Assembly (NCBI GenBank): GCA_037176705.1
Contig: CM073885.1
Coordinates: 89,581,001 to 89,645,000, forward strand
DNA length: 64,000 bases
Source of the DNA: Molossus alvarezi
Taxonomy: Eukaryota; Chordata; Mammalia; Chiroptera; Molossidae
Direction of reading: 5' to 3'
Part shown: piece by piece, positions 11,944-23,560 of the stretch
Position numbering within the stretch: the stretch's first letter is position 1
Layout of the letters: every line of letters begins with the position of its first letter
The notes under the pieces: model-generated
The model's database searches: none
What the model was told of the DNA's origin: nothing
The model's input: only the letters and a program-made list of their open reading frames with translations
Translations under genes and position numbers: made by a program

Positions 11944-12837
11944 TAAGCAATCTACTTTTACTCCCTAAAAATTTGCCTATTCTGGATATTTCATATAAAT
12001 GGTTATTTTTTGAGAGGCTTCTTTCATTTAGCATACTATTTTTAAGAGTCATTCATGTTATAGCACGTCAGTAATTTATTTCTTTTTATTGCCAAATAAT
12101 ATTCTGTACTCTGAATATACCACATTTTGTTCATCTATTCATTGTCCACTTGATTGGCATGAGGTTGGTTCCACATTTTGGAATAATGAATAATGCCACT
12201 TTGAACATTTGTGTACAAGTGTGGACATGTTTTCAGTTTTCTTAGATATATACTTAGAAGTGGAATTGCTAAGTCATAAGGTAATTGTGATTACCTTTTT
12301 GAGGAATTTCCAAACTGTTTCCCAAGTGGCTGAACTATTTCACATTCCCACCAGAAATGTATGAGTTCTGATTTCTCTACATTCTTGTCAACATTTGTTG
12401 TTTACTATCAGTTATATCTTGGTTATACAGACTTGATAAATGCAAGAAGTCAAGCAGGTGGAACTTAAAAATTTTTTTTTTTTTTTTACCATTAGATGTT
12501 ATGTTGAATAACAGGTTGTGAGGACAAAGCAAAGAAAAAAAGAATGGGAAAAAAAATCAAATGAGTTGAGACTAAGCCTAAGAAATGGAGATGTGCAGTT
12601 TATAAATTAGCATTATTTCATATCTTAGATATATTTTCTGACATACAATTATTTAAAACATGTTCTATAACTTTCAAGTTAACAGAGGCCTTTTGTTTAG
12701 ACTTTTTATTTTTTAAAAATGAGGTCTCTAATAAAAGCAATTTAACATCTAATAGAACCTTTATTTTCTTTACTCTGGATTTCAGGAAGCATAGAATGTT
12801 TTTGTAGCGTTAAAGAAAAGGAAAAAGTTTTATGAAA

Positions 12838-13078
12838 TTTTTTTTTTTTTTAAATCCTCACCCAAGGATATTTTTCTATTTATCTTCAGATAGAGTGGGA
12901 GGGGGAGAGAGAGAAACATTGATGTGAGAGGGACACATCAACTGGTTGCTTCCCTGCAGGACCCTGACCAGGGCCAGGGACGAAGTGCAACTGAGGTATG
13001 TGCCCTTGGCTGGAATTGAACCTGCAACTCAGTGGTCCGCAGGCCAACGCTTGATCCCTGAGCCAAAACGGCCAGAAT
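12838..13078 (-). mobile_element. Ves-type SINE, type A, diverged
   Basis: AATCCTCACCCAAGGATATT box, ACATTGATGTGAGAGGGACA, and head complement GAGCCAAAACGGCCAGAA. Flanked by TTATGAA on both sides. Confidence 0.9.
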
Positions 13079-13658
13079 GTATTATGAATTTTTAACTAAA
13101 GTTACTTAAGCTAACCAAGCTAAGTAGTTCATAGGATTCATAAATATTTTTGAGTAATGTGGTTTACTATACCACATATGAGTATGAATTGAAAATTCAC
13201 AACAGGCTATGTCTCCTTTTAAAGCTTCTTGCCTTGGCAAGATTAGAAATTTAATAAGTTTTTTTTTATTGTGAAAAAAAACACATAACATGAGATCTAC
13301 CCTATTAATAAAATTTTTAAGTCTATAGTGCAGTATTATTAAGTTGCTTGCTTACGATGGCTTTTTTAACTATAATTACAGTGTTGTAGAGCACATCTTG
13401 AGAACTTTATATTGAATAAGTAAAATGCCATACCTATTGAATAGCAACTGTTTTCTTCACCATTCAACTTTCTGTTTCTATGAAAAGTTTCTTTCTATTT
13501 CTTTCTGTTTCTGTTTCTGCTTTCAATACCTCATTAAGTGTAATTATATGATATTTGTCCTTATGTTCACTTATCATCATGTCCTGAAGGTTCATCAGTG
13601 GTGTAGCATATGGCAAGATATCTATGTTTTTTTTTATGGTTGGTTGATGCTCTGGGGT

Positions 13659-13692
13659 GTGTGTGTGTGTGTGTACGTACGTGTGTATGCAC
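13659..13692. repeat. (GT)n / (ACGT)n microsatellite
   Basis: A GT run of about 8 units merges into tacgtacgtgtgta. Not part of a SINE. Confidence 0.9.
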
Positions 13693-13930
13693 ACCACATT
13701 TTCTTCATTTCTTCATCCACAGAAATTTAGATAATATTTTTAAATAAGGCTTATTTCCTTCTTAATGAATATACTTGTATATTCTGAATCTGCACTGATG
13801 GAGGGGTGTATGGTTCACCTATATCAGGGCCTTTGAAACCCCTAGAAATAAGAAATGATCTAACACTGTCATAGAGATTTCAGCAAAAGATACCAATTTT
13901 TTTATAATATTAAAAAATTAGAAGCAAGTC

Positions 13931-14697
13931 CTTTTTTAAAATGTATTTATTTTTGTTACAAATGTTTCTCTTTTTTCCTCCATTGACACCCTCCTTCCGA
14001 TCCCCCGATCCCCCACCCCCCGACCTGTCCCCAGCATTGTTATCTATGTCTATGGTTATGCATATATGCATATAAGTTCTGTGGTTTATCTCTTCCCTCC
14101 CTCCCCCTGTCCCCTTCTTCTGAGGTTTGTCAGTCTGTACCCTACTTCTATGTCTTTGGGTGCAGTTTGTTCATCAGCTTGTTTTGTTCCTTATATTCCA
14201 CAAATAAGTGAGATAATGTGATATTTGTCTTTCTCTGATTGGCTTGTTTTGCTTAGCATAATACTCTTCAGGTCCCTCTGTGTCATCTCAAAGGATAAGA
14301 GATCTTTCTTCCTTACAGCTGCATAGTACTCCATTGTGTATATATACCACAGCTTTTTTATCCATTCATCTACTGATGGATACTTGTGCTGTTTCCAGAT
14401 CTTAGCAATTGTAAATAGTGATGCTATGAACATAGGGGTACGTGTATTCTTTCTGATTGGTGTTTTAGGCTTCTTAGGGTATATTCCTAGAAGTGGGATC
14501 ACTAGGTCAAATGGCAGTTCAATTTTTAATTTTTTGAGGTAACACCATATTGTTTTCCATAGTGGCTGCACCAGTCTGCATTCCCACTAGCAGTGTACTA
14601 GAGTCCCCTTTTCTCCACACCCTCACCAGCACTTGTTTGATGATTTATTGATGGCAGCCATTCTGACAGGTGTGAGGTGATACCTCATTGTTGTTAA
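13931..14697 (-). mobile_element. LINE-1, antisense, 5'-truncated (about 770 bp)
   Basis: Begins with the 3'UTR complement (TGTTACAAATGTTTCTC, CATTGACACCCTCCTTCC). Read on the minus strand it retains about 125 codons of the ORF2 C-terminus (MEYYAAVRKKDLLSFEM, SQSEKDKYHIISLICGI). TSD AAGCAAGTC at 13922-13930 and 14698-14706. It is the best-preserved truncated LINE-1 here. Confidence 0.92.
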
Positions 14698-14764
14698 AAG
14701 CAAGTCTTAATGTTCAACAGTAGAGTAATGGTAAATTTTGGATCTTATCATTATAGGCAGTATG

Positions 14765-14975
14765 AGTAATGGTTTAGAATGTGAATTCTGAAGACAGGCT
14801 GAGTTTGAATTCTGACTTCACCACGTAATAGCTGTGACTTTGAGCAAAGTACTTTACTTTTGCTTCAGTTCCTCATTTGTAAAATGGTGATGATGGGGTT
14901 GATGTGAAGAAGAAATGAGTTAATGTGTCAGCATGTAGAGCAATGTCTGGCACATAGTTAAGTGTTAGCTATGGT
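14765..14975 (+). mobile_element. MIR SINE, sense
   Basis: Clear MIR core order: GAGTTTGAATTCTGACTTC, CACGTAATAGCTGTGACTTT, TTCCTCATTTGTAAAATGG, and GCAATGTCTGGCACATAGTT. It is ancient (pan-mammalian) and far more diverged than the Ves copies. Confidence 0.88.
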
Positions 14976-15028
14976 TACATATTGTGTATTCCATTGAAAT
15001 GTAACCCCACCAAGAGGAATGTTGACTA

Positions 15029-15286
15029 CAGTGATTTTCAATCCTTTTCTTCTCATGACACACACAAACTTATTACTAAAATTCTGTGGCACACCAAAAA
15101 GTACATTTTTTTGCCATTCTGACAAAAATAAATAAATATAATTTTTATTCACATTGGACAGCTATTGTGTTGGCTATTGTCATTTATACAATTCATAATC
15201 TAAGGGAAAAGAGGTCATTGTCCCTGACTAAATAGTTAAGCATTGCATGTTTTAAAAATTTGTGTCACAACAGTTGAAAATCCCTG
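15029..15286. mobile_element. Non-autonomous hAT-type DNA transposon (258 bp)
   Basis: Ends are inverted: CAGTGATTTTCAA at the left and the complement of CAGGGATTTTCAA at the right (12 of 13 match). It is flanked by the 8 bp duplication GTTGACTA / GTTTACTA (15021-15028, 15287-15294). Eight-base duplications and CAG-type ends are the hAT signature. No transposase frame is present. Confidence 0.85.
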
Positions 15287-16504
15287 GTTTACTAGATTCT
15301 GGTGAGGGAATGTCATTATTGTATTTTTTGGTTTATTGTAAGGGGATGCTTTTGGTGCATGCATTGTACCACAAAATAGTCACTTTATGCGGATTCATTG
15401 GGAAAGAGAGTTGTCTTAGATTTTATAACTGGGAAAAGCTATTTTGCTTCTTAATTATTGATCTGATATATCTGTGAACCTCTAGTTGTTTCTCCCTTTC
15501 TCTTTTTATTCTGTATGGAATCTTGCCAAATTTGTGGGCCTGCCCCCATATCCCCACCCTTGCCCTAGAAAATGTATTGACTCTTTTAGCTTTTTACTTA
15601 GCAATCTTACCCTTGCCTTTTATTTTTCCTTCTTATGGATATATTAATATTTTATTTTTATTGATTGCCTTTCTGGAATGACAGAGGATAGTAAATAAAT
15701 AGTTGACCAAAATAATTATAAAAATATAATGTGCCATAGATGGAGAGACTTCACTTAAGCATGGTGGATTAAAGGCACATTTTACTTGTGTGCCTTCTGG
15801 AACCTCAGCTAAAATGACAGTTAAAGACTTTTTAAGATGCATTAACACATGACAAAAAATCGAATCTTTAGGAAAAATGAAGATATTTGTACATCAGATA
15901 GGGAGAATATAATAGTTTTCAAAGGTGAAAAGAAAATGGAGGAATGTCAACTGAGCTTAAATTTAAATGCAATTAGGAGCAATAGGAAGAAGAACAGTAA
16001 CAAGTCAGTTCAGGTCCCAAAATGCCAGTAAAACTCCAAAGGCTAAGGAATTAAATGTATCAGGTACATTTGGAGTCAGGTTTAAAGAGGGCTGTGAATA
16101 GAGAATTGGTTTCAAGTTTATGTGAAATTCAGTTAGAATCTCAGATCCCTCTTTTTATCCTGTGCGGCCAGTTGAACACCCTTCCCTTATCCCAAAGAAT
16201 GGTGGTATATTATCTGGTGAAGTTGAACCAGTGATTTCTGATTTCTTTAAAAATCAAGCAACCGTAGGGGCCAGTTACTATACTGAAAACAGTATCCCTC
16301 TGTTTTCTTCTGTTATTTGGCCTCTGATGTGTTGGCAGCTGGTCTTATATCTCTTCTAGACAGGAGGATATTGAAATTGTTCGGATTAATAGAAGAGACA
16401 TCACGAAACTAACAATTGGGATTTTATGGAAAAGTAAGGCCAGCTGCTTGGCAAGCCTTATTCGTTTGCACAGTACATCCAGTTATCGTTTTAGTGACTC
16501 TTTT

Positions 16505-16722
16505 TAAAAAAAATGTTTTTTCTTTATTGATTTTTAGAGAGAGGGGAAAGGAGAAGGAAAGAGAGATGGAAACATTGATGAGAGAGAACATTGGCTGCCT
16601 CCTGCATGCGCCCAACTTGGAACTGGGCCCACAACCTGGGCATGTGCCCCGACCAAGAACTGAACCAGCAGCTTCTTGGTACATGGGTCGATGCTCAATC
16701 ACTGAGCCACACTGGTCGGGCT
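16505..16722 (-). mobile_element. Ves-type SINE, type B
   Basis: TCTTTATTGATTTTTAGAGA, CTGCCTCCTGCATGCGCCC and ACTGAGCCACACTGGTCGGGC. Confidence 0.92.
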
Positions 16723-17389
16723 AGTATCTCACTCCTAAGTGTAAACACTTAAGGAAAGACTTTAATACGAAAATTGGTAACCAAAGGAACCAAAAAAAAA
16801 AAAGAATTAAGAGAAATGAGGAAGCAGAAGACTTGCAAAACTGTAGTTAATTTTTGAAAGGACTAAAAGAAGATAATACATTTACAAAGCAAATAAGATG
16901 TTATTTTTAAAGGTTTAGTAGGAGATCAAAAGAGCTAATAGAAATTTAAAAGTGTGATAGAAATAATTTCTATGTAAAACTTGGAAGGTAAGGTGGACGG
17001 ACTCTCCCAAAAGAGGGAAAAGAGAAAGTAGGACTGAAAAGCTAGGGAAAATTCAGTTTTCAGTCCAGGAGAGCCAACATCTGACTAGGAGTTTCAAAAA
17101 GAAAGAACAGGTAAAGTGGTATTTAAAAGGTTGTTAAGATAGTAATAAGAGCAAACTTTCCAAAATATATTTACAGACTGTATTTTCAAGGATTTTTTTT
17201 TTCCCCTGGATTAAAAGGATTTCCCCACGTGAACTATAAAATTAATGAACAAAAGATCCATAGAGACTCCATCATCATGAATACGAAAAAGAAACATCTC
17301 AAAAGATACATGTTAGTGTGCACATCAAGTCTTGAGCCCCTTCACAGCCTGTGGTTGCTTTAATTTTTATTTTCCTAGAGACCAATGAT

Positions 17390-17665
17390 GTCCAGTATCT
17401 GTTTATGCCATCCATGTGTCTTTTAATAATGTCTATTTGAATAGTTTCCCTGTTTTTATTATTTTACATGTTATAGTTGAGATTTGAGTGTTCTTTGTGT
17501 ATTCTAGACACAAGTTCTTCAAATATGTGATTTGCAGATATTTTCTCCCAATCTGTGGGCTTGTCTTTAAATTCTCTAACAGTATCTTTCAAAGAGCAAA
17601 TTCTTAATTTTGGGAAGTCTGATTTATCAGTTTTGTGTTTTATGGGTTGTGCTCTGTTTGACTTT
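17390..17665 (-). mobile_element. Old LINE-1 fragment, antisense
   Basis: Contains GTGTATTCTAGACACAAGTT, GATTTGCAGATATTTTCTCC and CCCAATCTGTGGGCTTGTCT, the complement of a well-conserved stretch near the LINE-1 ORF2 3' end. Confidence 0.78.
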
Positions 17666-18387
17666 TAAAGCCATTTTATTGCTGTGATCAGATACAATTT
17701 TAAAACCTAAAACGTGAGTTCTCACTTTAGAGACAGACATTTCTATCCAAAGGATAGCAGCATTTAATTTATCAAAGTTCGAAACAAAAAAAAATACACA
17801 CGAAACAAATTCTCATATCTTCAATTTACTACAGCATATCCTCAAATAACGTTGTTTTCTTCATTGTTTTTTTTTTTGATACAATGTTGATGAGATGCTG
17901 TAGGAACTTAACTCTTGTTCCTATCAGTTAGCCTTTGATAAAATTGATACTTCAGTTACCTTAAAGTCGCAGAACATGTTGACAGCATTAAGTGAGGACT
18001 TACTACTGTATATTCTGTTTTTTGTTGTCGAATGTTCGTCTTTCATTTAATTCTCAAATATTAAAGGTATTAGAAATGCTGAGCTGAAAAGTGTGTTTTA
18101 TTATGGTAGGTTTGTGTGTGTTTTTTACTAATTTGTATTTGGAAATACAATCTCTTTTTGCATTCAATATATAGGTCCTTCAACAATGTGCTGGATTAGG
18201 CAGAGTATAGTAGACCTATTAAAATCCTATTTAAAAAATAGTCTGAATTGTATTATGTCCTTAATTGGGCCTAATAGAACCAATCAGGGAGGAAGAAAAC
18301 TGTAAATTTTAGATGATTATTCTTTTGTTATCATGCACTCTTAGTGTTGATAAGGACATTTGATATCATCTAGTTCAACTCCCACAT

Positions 18388-18404
18388 CCCCCCCCCCCCC
18401 CCCC
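18388..18404. repeat. Homopolymer C run (17 C)
   Basis: Pure run of 17 C between CCCACAT and GTAAAG, not inside a recognised SINE. Length is prone to sequencing error. Confidence 0.9.
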
Positions 18405-19129
18405 GTAAAGAAATTTGAAGCCAAACATTTAAACTTGATCAAGTTCAGTAAGCTAGTTAATGGTCTTCCATTGCGACATTCATTGTCAGAGTCTGTGTTT
18501 AGCTGAAATTTCCTCTGTTCTATTGCAACCTCTTTTGTTAGACATTTAAATAACTGAAAAACTGTTTTTGTACATAGGGGAGGAATTCAAATTATAGTTT
18601 AAAAAATGACAAGTAGATAAAAATAGATTATCATTACTACCTATTAAGTGGGTTTGAAAGACTAGAAAGTATTTCTTTAGTATGTTAAGGATCTGTTTTC
18701 TAGGTAAGAACATTTTTGAAATATATTGGAATGTTCTATAACTGATCTACCATAACTTTAAATTTGGGCAGCCTGATAAATTAAACTTTGGTTTTACTCC
18801 TCAAACATTAGGGCCAAGCTAAAACAGGTTGTAAAGTTATAAGAAAAGCTAAATTTAAGTTGCTTGCTTATGGTAGCTTTATTTTGATAAATAGCACATT
18901 TGAGTGTCTAATAATATAGGATTTTATTTTGATACAGTAATTATATAAAATGTTTTGGACAAAAACCATTAGAGAAAGTCCACAGAGAACAGTCACTTTT
19001 ACTTTAATCATTGAACATAAATAATATTTCAGAATTCTTTTGTTGAATAAAATATTTAGGCAATACATTATAAATAAGTCATCATTGGAATATACTACCT
19101 TCAAGTACTATTTTAAAATAGGAACCAGA

Positions 19130-19320
19130 TGCCTGGCCGGTGTGGCTCAGTGGTTGAGCATCAGCTCGTGCACTAAGAGGTCCCGGTCAGGGCACATGCC
19201 CAGGTTATGGGCCAAATTCCCAGTGAGGGGCATGCAGGAGGTGGTCAGTAGATGTTCTATCTCATCAATGTTTCTCTGTCTCTGTCTCTCTTCCTCTCTC
19301 TAAAATTAATAAATAATAAA
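19130..19320 (+). mobile_element. Ves-type SINE, type B
   Basis: Head CCTGGCCGGTGTGGCTCAGTGG, GGGCATGCAGGAGGTGGTC core and AAAATTAATAAATAAT tail. Exact 15 bp TSD AAAATAGGAACCAGA (19115-19129, 19321-19335). It ends about 70 bp before exon 6. Confidence 0.94.
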
Positions 19321-19393
19321 AAAATAGGAACCAGAAAGAAATATTAGAAGTAACCATAGTAATATTTGGGTTCATCTTTTTTTCCTCTTACAG

Positions 19394-19523
19394 GACTTCT
19401 GGTGATGTTCTTGAGACATTCAATTTCTTAGAAAATGCTGATGACAGTGATGAAGAAGAGGAAAATGACATGATTGAAGGCATCCCAGAAGGAAAAGACA
19501 AACATCGGATGAATAAACACAAA
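19394..19523 (+). CDS. STRN3: STRN3 exon 6: acidic linker
   Basis: 130 nt after cctcttacag. It encodes TSGDVLETFNFLENADDSDE and EEENDMIEGIPEGKDKHRMN, about residues 239-281, ending on a complete Lys codon. The DDSDEEEEND run is strongly acidic; I recall DSDEDEEND in human. The 5' splice site AAA|gtagga is the weakest donor in the window, lacking G at +5. Exon length is not a multiple of three, so skipping would shift the frame. Confidence 0.95.
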
Positions 19524-19660
19524 GTAGGAACTTGATTTTCTATTCTTATTAGCTAAAATATATACTCACTTATTTCACATAGAAATTTTTGCAGTGTCTT
19601 AAGTTAAATTGGGAGTGATCATTAAATATTTCATCACGTCACTTGAAAGTTTATGTATTA

Positions 19661-19786
19661 TCCCTGGCCAGGTAACTCAGTTCTTTAGAGTGTCATCCAG
19701 ATATGCCAAGGTTGCAGGTTCTATCCCCAGGCAAAATCGAAGTTTCTCTCTCCTGTTCTCTCTAAAAATCAATTTAAAAAAAAGTA
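19661..19786 (+). mobile_element. SINE remnant, sense
   Basis: CCCTGGCCAGGTAACTCAG head, GGTTGCAGGTTCTATCCCC B-box-like part, short CT stretch and AAAATCAATTTAAAA tail. Much of the middle is missing. Confidence 0.75.
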
Positions 19787-19930
19787 TGTGAGGCCAAAAA
19801 ACAAGTTTTATGTATCAGTTCTTACTGAGTTACCCACATTTATTAGTAGGTATTATTTGCTGGGTCAGTCACTAAATGGCAAGAAAGAGTTTATATTTAT
19901 AGGACTAGTCCAGTGGTTTGAAACATTTTT

Positions 19931-20117
19931 TTATCCTCACCCGAGGACTTTTTTTTTTTTTTTTTTTGATATTTTGTTCAGATAGAGTGGGAGGGAGAGA
20001 GAGAGAGAAACATCGATGTGTCCCTTTCACGTCGATGTTTCTCTCTCTCCCCCCCCCTTCCTCCCTCCCTCCCTCCCTCCCTCCGAACAAAAAATGGAAA
20101 AATGTCCTCGGGTGAGG
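19931..20117. repeat. Inverted pair of Ves type A SINE 3' halves (snap-back palindrome)
   Basis: The left arm (19931-20016) is a type A tail in antisense orientation from TATCCTCACCCGAGGACT to ACATCGA. The right arm (20032-20117) is the same tail in sense orientation from TCGATGT to GTCCTCGGGTGAGGTT. Only about 15 bases (TGTGTCCCTTTCACG) separate the arms, and neither has the tRNA-like head. The arms differ in length of the GA/CCT and T/A runs. Confidence 0.92.
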
Positions 20118-20862
20118 TTAAAAAAAAAAAAGAACTAAAAAGCAACACCCTCTCCACTCCTGCCACAATTAAAAATCATTTCTGTAGTCTTTCTCTTCAT
20201 GTAAACAGGTGATAAATTAACTGAAACTTCAGTGGGAATACTTCTACCTTGGGTGAGGGAGTCAACTATGGGTTATAAATCTATGTGTTGACATTCTTCT
20301 TCTCTGGTAAAGAGTAATAATTTACTTTTGCTTATAACCTAAGAAACAGGTTTGTCTATTTTAGTGGTGATGTGAATTAGTTATAGGAGAAAAAGTTGTT
20401 TGCGTGATCGATTTGTGAATTATCATAGTAGTGTACAGTATTTCAGGTATGTAAAAAAAAAAGTAGATAAGGTTCGGTTGTAATTCTTTGGGATGTTACA
20501 GTGATGTGGGGAAAATGCCAGTGTTCCTCAAAAGCTTCCTGTCAATAAAAGTGATTTTTAACTTTTTTGCCACATTTCTTATTTGTTAACATATTCAATA
20601 TGTGTAACATGGGTGAATAGACATTTTGTTTCTTTTCTTCTGTGTCTATATTTTTGTTCACTATTATAATACCACAGCTATTGACTTACATTAATTAATA
20701 TTCTTACTAGCTGTGCCATTCTGTAAATTGTGGGCTACATAATATGATTTAAAGTGAGTAAGGTCAGCATAATATTTCAGTGTAAGTGAGTGAATCGATC
20801 TTTAAAAGGATAACAATATATTATAATTAAAGAGGTTACCTATTCTTGGTCATTAGCATTTT

Positions 20863-21076
20863 TTTGAAGTATGTTTTTATTGATTTTTCAGAGAGAGGAA
20901 GGGAAAGAAATAGAAACATCCATGTGAGAGGGAAACATCGATTGGTTTCCTCCTGCATGCCCTCTACTGGGGATCGAGCCGGCAACCCGGGCATGTGCCC
21001 TGACCGGGATTCGAACCAGGACCTCTCAGTCCATAGGATGACGCTCAATCCACTGAGCCACACTGGCTGGGCTTAG
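20863..21076 (-). mobile_element. Ves-type SINE, type B-like
   Basis: TTTTATTGATTTTTCAGAGA, CCTCCTGCATGCCCTCTACT and CACTGAGCCACACTGGCTGGGC. Exact TSD TCATTAGCATTTT (20850-20862, 21077-21089). Confidence 0.93.
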
Positions 21077-21328
21077 TCATTAGCATTTTAATCATTCTTA
21101 CTACCTCATTACTTGTATCACATCTTTCAGTGGTCTTCACATAGCACTGTTGAGGACCATTTATCTAGGGCATAATTTGGGATGGGTGAACTGCATGGAA
21201 AATCTAAAATTTTGTATATATGTAATTTAAAAATGGGAGTACAAGTATAAAGATAATTATGTGAAAACATAAAGGACTCCTTTAAAATTTTAGGATAAAA
21301 GTAATTCTTGGCTATGTTTCATTTACAG

Positions 21329-21470
21329 ATAGGTAATGAAGGGTTAGCTGCTGACCTAACTGATGATCCTGATACTGAGGAAGCACTGAAAGAATTTGAT
21401 TTTTTAGTGACTGCTGAAGATGGTGAAGGCGCTGGCGAAGCACGGAGTTCAGGGGATGGCACCGAATGGG
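21329..21470 (+). CDS. STRN3: STRN3 exon 7: linker before the alternative exons
   Basis: 142 nt after catttacag, ending TGGG|gtaagg. It encodes IGNEGLAADLTDDPDTEEAL, KEFDFLVTAEDGEGAGEARS and SGDGTEW, about residues 282-328, plus one G of the next codon. FDFL and the acidic run precede the point where isoforms diverge: the dangling G is completed by AT in exon 8 (Asp) or by CT in exon 10 (Ala), both in frame. This is the splice branch point between long and short striatin-3. Confidence 0.96.
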
Positions 21471-22352
21471 GTAAGGTGATAAAGAATTACGGGGGTGGGA
21501 GAAATTCTAGCCCTTAAAGATATATTATTATTAAATATTATATGTGGAATGTGTGTATCTGAATGTACGGTGGCAGTTAAACTGAAAGCAAGAGGAGGAA
21601 GTGGTATTGAATACTTTGCGCCAATTTATTTAGATTGAGTGACTAAATTGTTTCATATATGGCTTTTGGTGGATTTGATTTTTGAAATTTGTTTTGATTT
21701 AAATTTGAAACATTTAGTCAGTTTAGAAATCCAGTTTTCTCTTAGCAGATTAAAAAAATAAGCATGTTTATACATTTTTTAGAATTCCCATTAATTAATT
21801 TGATAATGAATTTAGGTTTCAAGAAGATAGCTTTTTTGATATGCCTGTATGGTATTATCTGACTTACTGCTACAAAGTGATAAAGCAACTAATCTTGAAT
21901 GATAGCTCTATATTGAATAAGATTTTGTGAAGGTATTAAACTCTATTACATATAATATTCAGTCTGCAATTATTAGGGCCTAACCTTTGGAAATGATATG
22001 TAATGCTGCTAATAATCTAGCTATAACTAAAAGGGAAAAAATCCAGTACTGTTTATATAGGGTTAAAAATCCCCCATTAGAAAGTAAAATAAAAGTATAA
22101 AAAATATTTTAGGATAGCTGAGGTCCAATATGTTGTATCTTTTAAATATGTTCATTCAATCATCTTTCAATATTAACATGTTATCTGGTAGGTAGAAGTC
22201 AGATTGTATTTACAGAGCTTTATTATAGAAGGTTACTAAGTACCTTAACATATTTCAGGTGAATACCAAACTTGCTTAGTTACTAGAAAGAAATTACAGT
22301 ATCACTGGATTTTTAAACACTAGTGCGGTGATAGGAAACATTTAAAGTTTTT

Positions 22353-22520
22353 TATTTTTATTGATTTTTTAGAGGGAGAGAGAGAAGCATCAATAAGAGA
22401 AAACATGCCCCCTACTGGGGTTTGGCCTACAACCTGGGCATGTGTCCTGACTGGGAATTGAACCAGTGACCTCTTGGTGCATGGGTCGACGCTCAACCAC
22501 TGTGCCACACCAGCCGGGCC
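22353..22520 (-). mobile_element. Ves-type SINE, type B, shortened
   Basis: TTTATTGATTTTTTAGAGGG, then a deletion to CATGCCCCCTACTGGGG, and GTGCCACACCAGCCGGGC. TSD ACATTTAAAGTTTTT / ACACTTAAAGTTTTT (22338-22352, 22521-22535). Confidence 0.92.
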
Positions 22521-22830
22521 ACACTTAAAGTTTTTAAATGCCTCATTTATGTATTGAAAGTGAATATTGCTAGTAGCAGGAGAGACAAAAACCTAAGTAA
22601 TAGATTTTTTGACTATCCTGATACAAATTGAGTACTTAAAAGATGTTAATTTTCTTATCAGTTTTCTCATTATTTATAATCCTCAAGTATTGTTTTCAGA
22701 CCTTCACTTTTCTCCTAAGTAGAAAGAGGCACATTCGTTGAAAATATGAAAAAACTCCATCCATGATTACTTTCTAGACGTGAATATACATTTTTGTACT
22801 TATTTGAAAATGACTATATTCTAGAAGTTT

Positions 22831-22850
22831 TTAAATGTTTTTATTGATTT

Positions 22851-22882
<32 letters not shown>

Positions 22883-23023
22883 AAGAAACATCAGTGTGAG
22901 AGAGAAACATCAATCAGCTGCCTTCTGTATGTCCCTACTGGGGATCGAGTCCGCAACCTGGGCATGTGCCCTCACTGGGAATCTTAACCAGTGACCTTTT
23001 GGTGCATGGGACATCTGCCAGGG
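22831..23023 (-). mobile_element. Ves-type SINE, type B-like, head shortened
   Basis: TTTTTATTGATTTGAGAGAG, CTGCCTTCTGTATGTCCC, GGTGCATGGGACATCTGCCAGGG. Part of the head is missing. TSD CTAGAAGTTT (22821-22830, 23024-23033). Confidence 0.9.
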
Positions 23024-23259
23024 CTAGAAGTTTACTCTGAAGAATTAGCTTTGCCCAGCAGAAACAGTAAAAGTATCTAAGTTTCCTTCTACTTTCTCTG
23101 TGTAACCCATTCACTGTTGGAAATACCTTAATTTTTTTCCAATAACTTCTAAAATATTGTTTGTTTTTCTGGTTTTTTAATTAATAATTTTATAACTGTA
23201 CAAATATATTTGAATTATGTAAATATATAGTTCTTTTTAAATTTATATATGTTTTGGTA

Positions 23260-23560
23260 GGATTAGAATCTACAACTACATGTAAAGAAGAAAATTAAAA
23301 TGACCTGTAATGCTACTACACAGAGAGAACCATGGTTAACATTTATGTATAAATATATGTATATTTATTTAACAAAGGATTTTGCTGTGTACTGATTTAT
23401 AGGCCACATTTTTCACTTAACATATTGTTCTTCTGCAGTATCATTTTTGTAGTAGCTGCATAATATTCTGACAATATGTTTGTTTATTTAACCTGGGTTC
23501 TGCTGATGTACATTTAGATTATTTTCATTTAAAAAAATGATCAAAGTCGTTTTTGAACAT
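23260..23560. repeat. Diverged ancient interspersed repeat, class uncertain
   Basis: The order ATTAAAATGACCTGTAATGC, GAGAACCATGGTTAACATTT, TTTTTCACTTAACATATTG, GCTGCATAATATTCTGACA resembles an old LINE-like mammalian repeat. A related copy is at about 38690-39075. I cannot name the family with confidence. Confidence 0.5.

Larger units (their letters stand above)
11130..12440 (-). mobile_element. Old LINE-1 3' region, antisense, split by two SINEs
   Basis: Contains TTGAGATACAATTCACATAC, AGTTGTAAGCCATTTTCAG, then after the SINEs GGATATTTCATATAAATGG, TGAACATTTGTGTACAAGTG and TTTCACATTCCCACCAGAAA, the usual order of an inverted old LINE-1 3'UTR and ORF2 end. No coding potential remains. Confidence 0.82.
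10672..19393 (+). other. STRN3: STRN3 intron 5
   Basis: 8.7 kb. It holds an old antisense LINE-1 (about 11130-12440) interrupted by two SINEs, further SINEs at 12838, 16505 and 19130, a younger antisense LINE-1 3' end (13931-14697), a MIR, an hAT-type element and an old LINE-1 piece at about 17390-17665. Stretches 15300-16500, 16730-17340 and 17670-19110 are otherwise anonymous AT-rich sequence. Confidence 0.85.
19524..21328 (+). other. STRN3: STRN3 intron 6
   Basis: 1.8 kb. It contains a damaged SINE, a snap-back pair of SINE tails (19931-20117) and a type B SINE (20863-21076). About 20130-20850 shows nothing recognisable. Confidence 0.87.
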
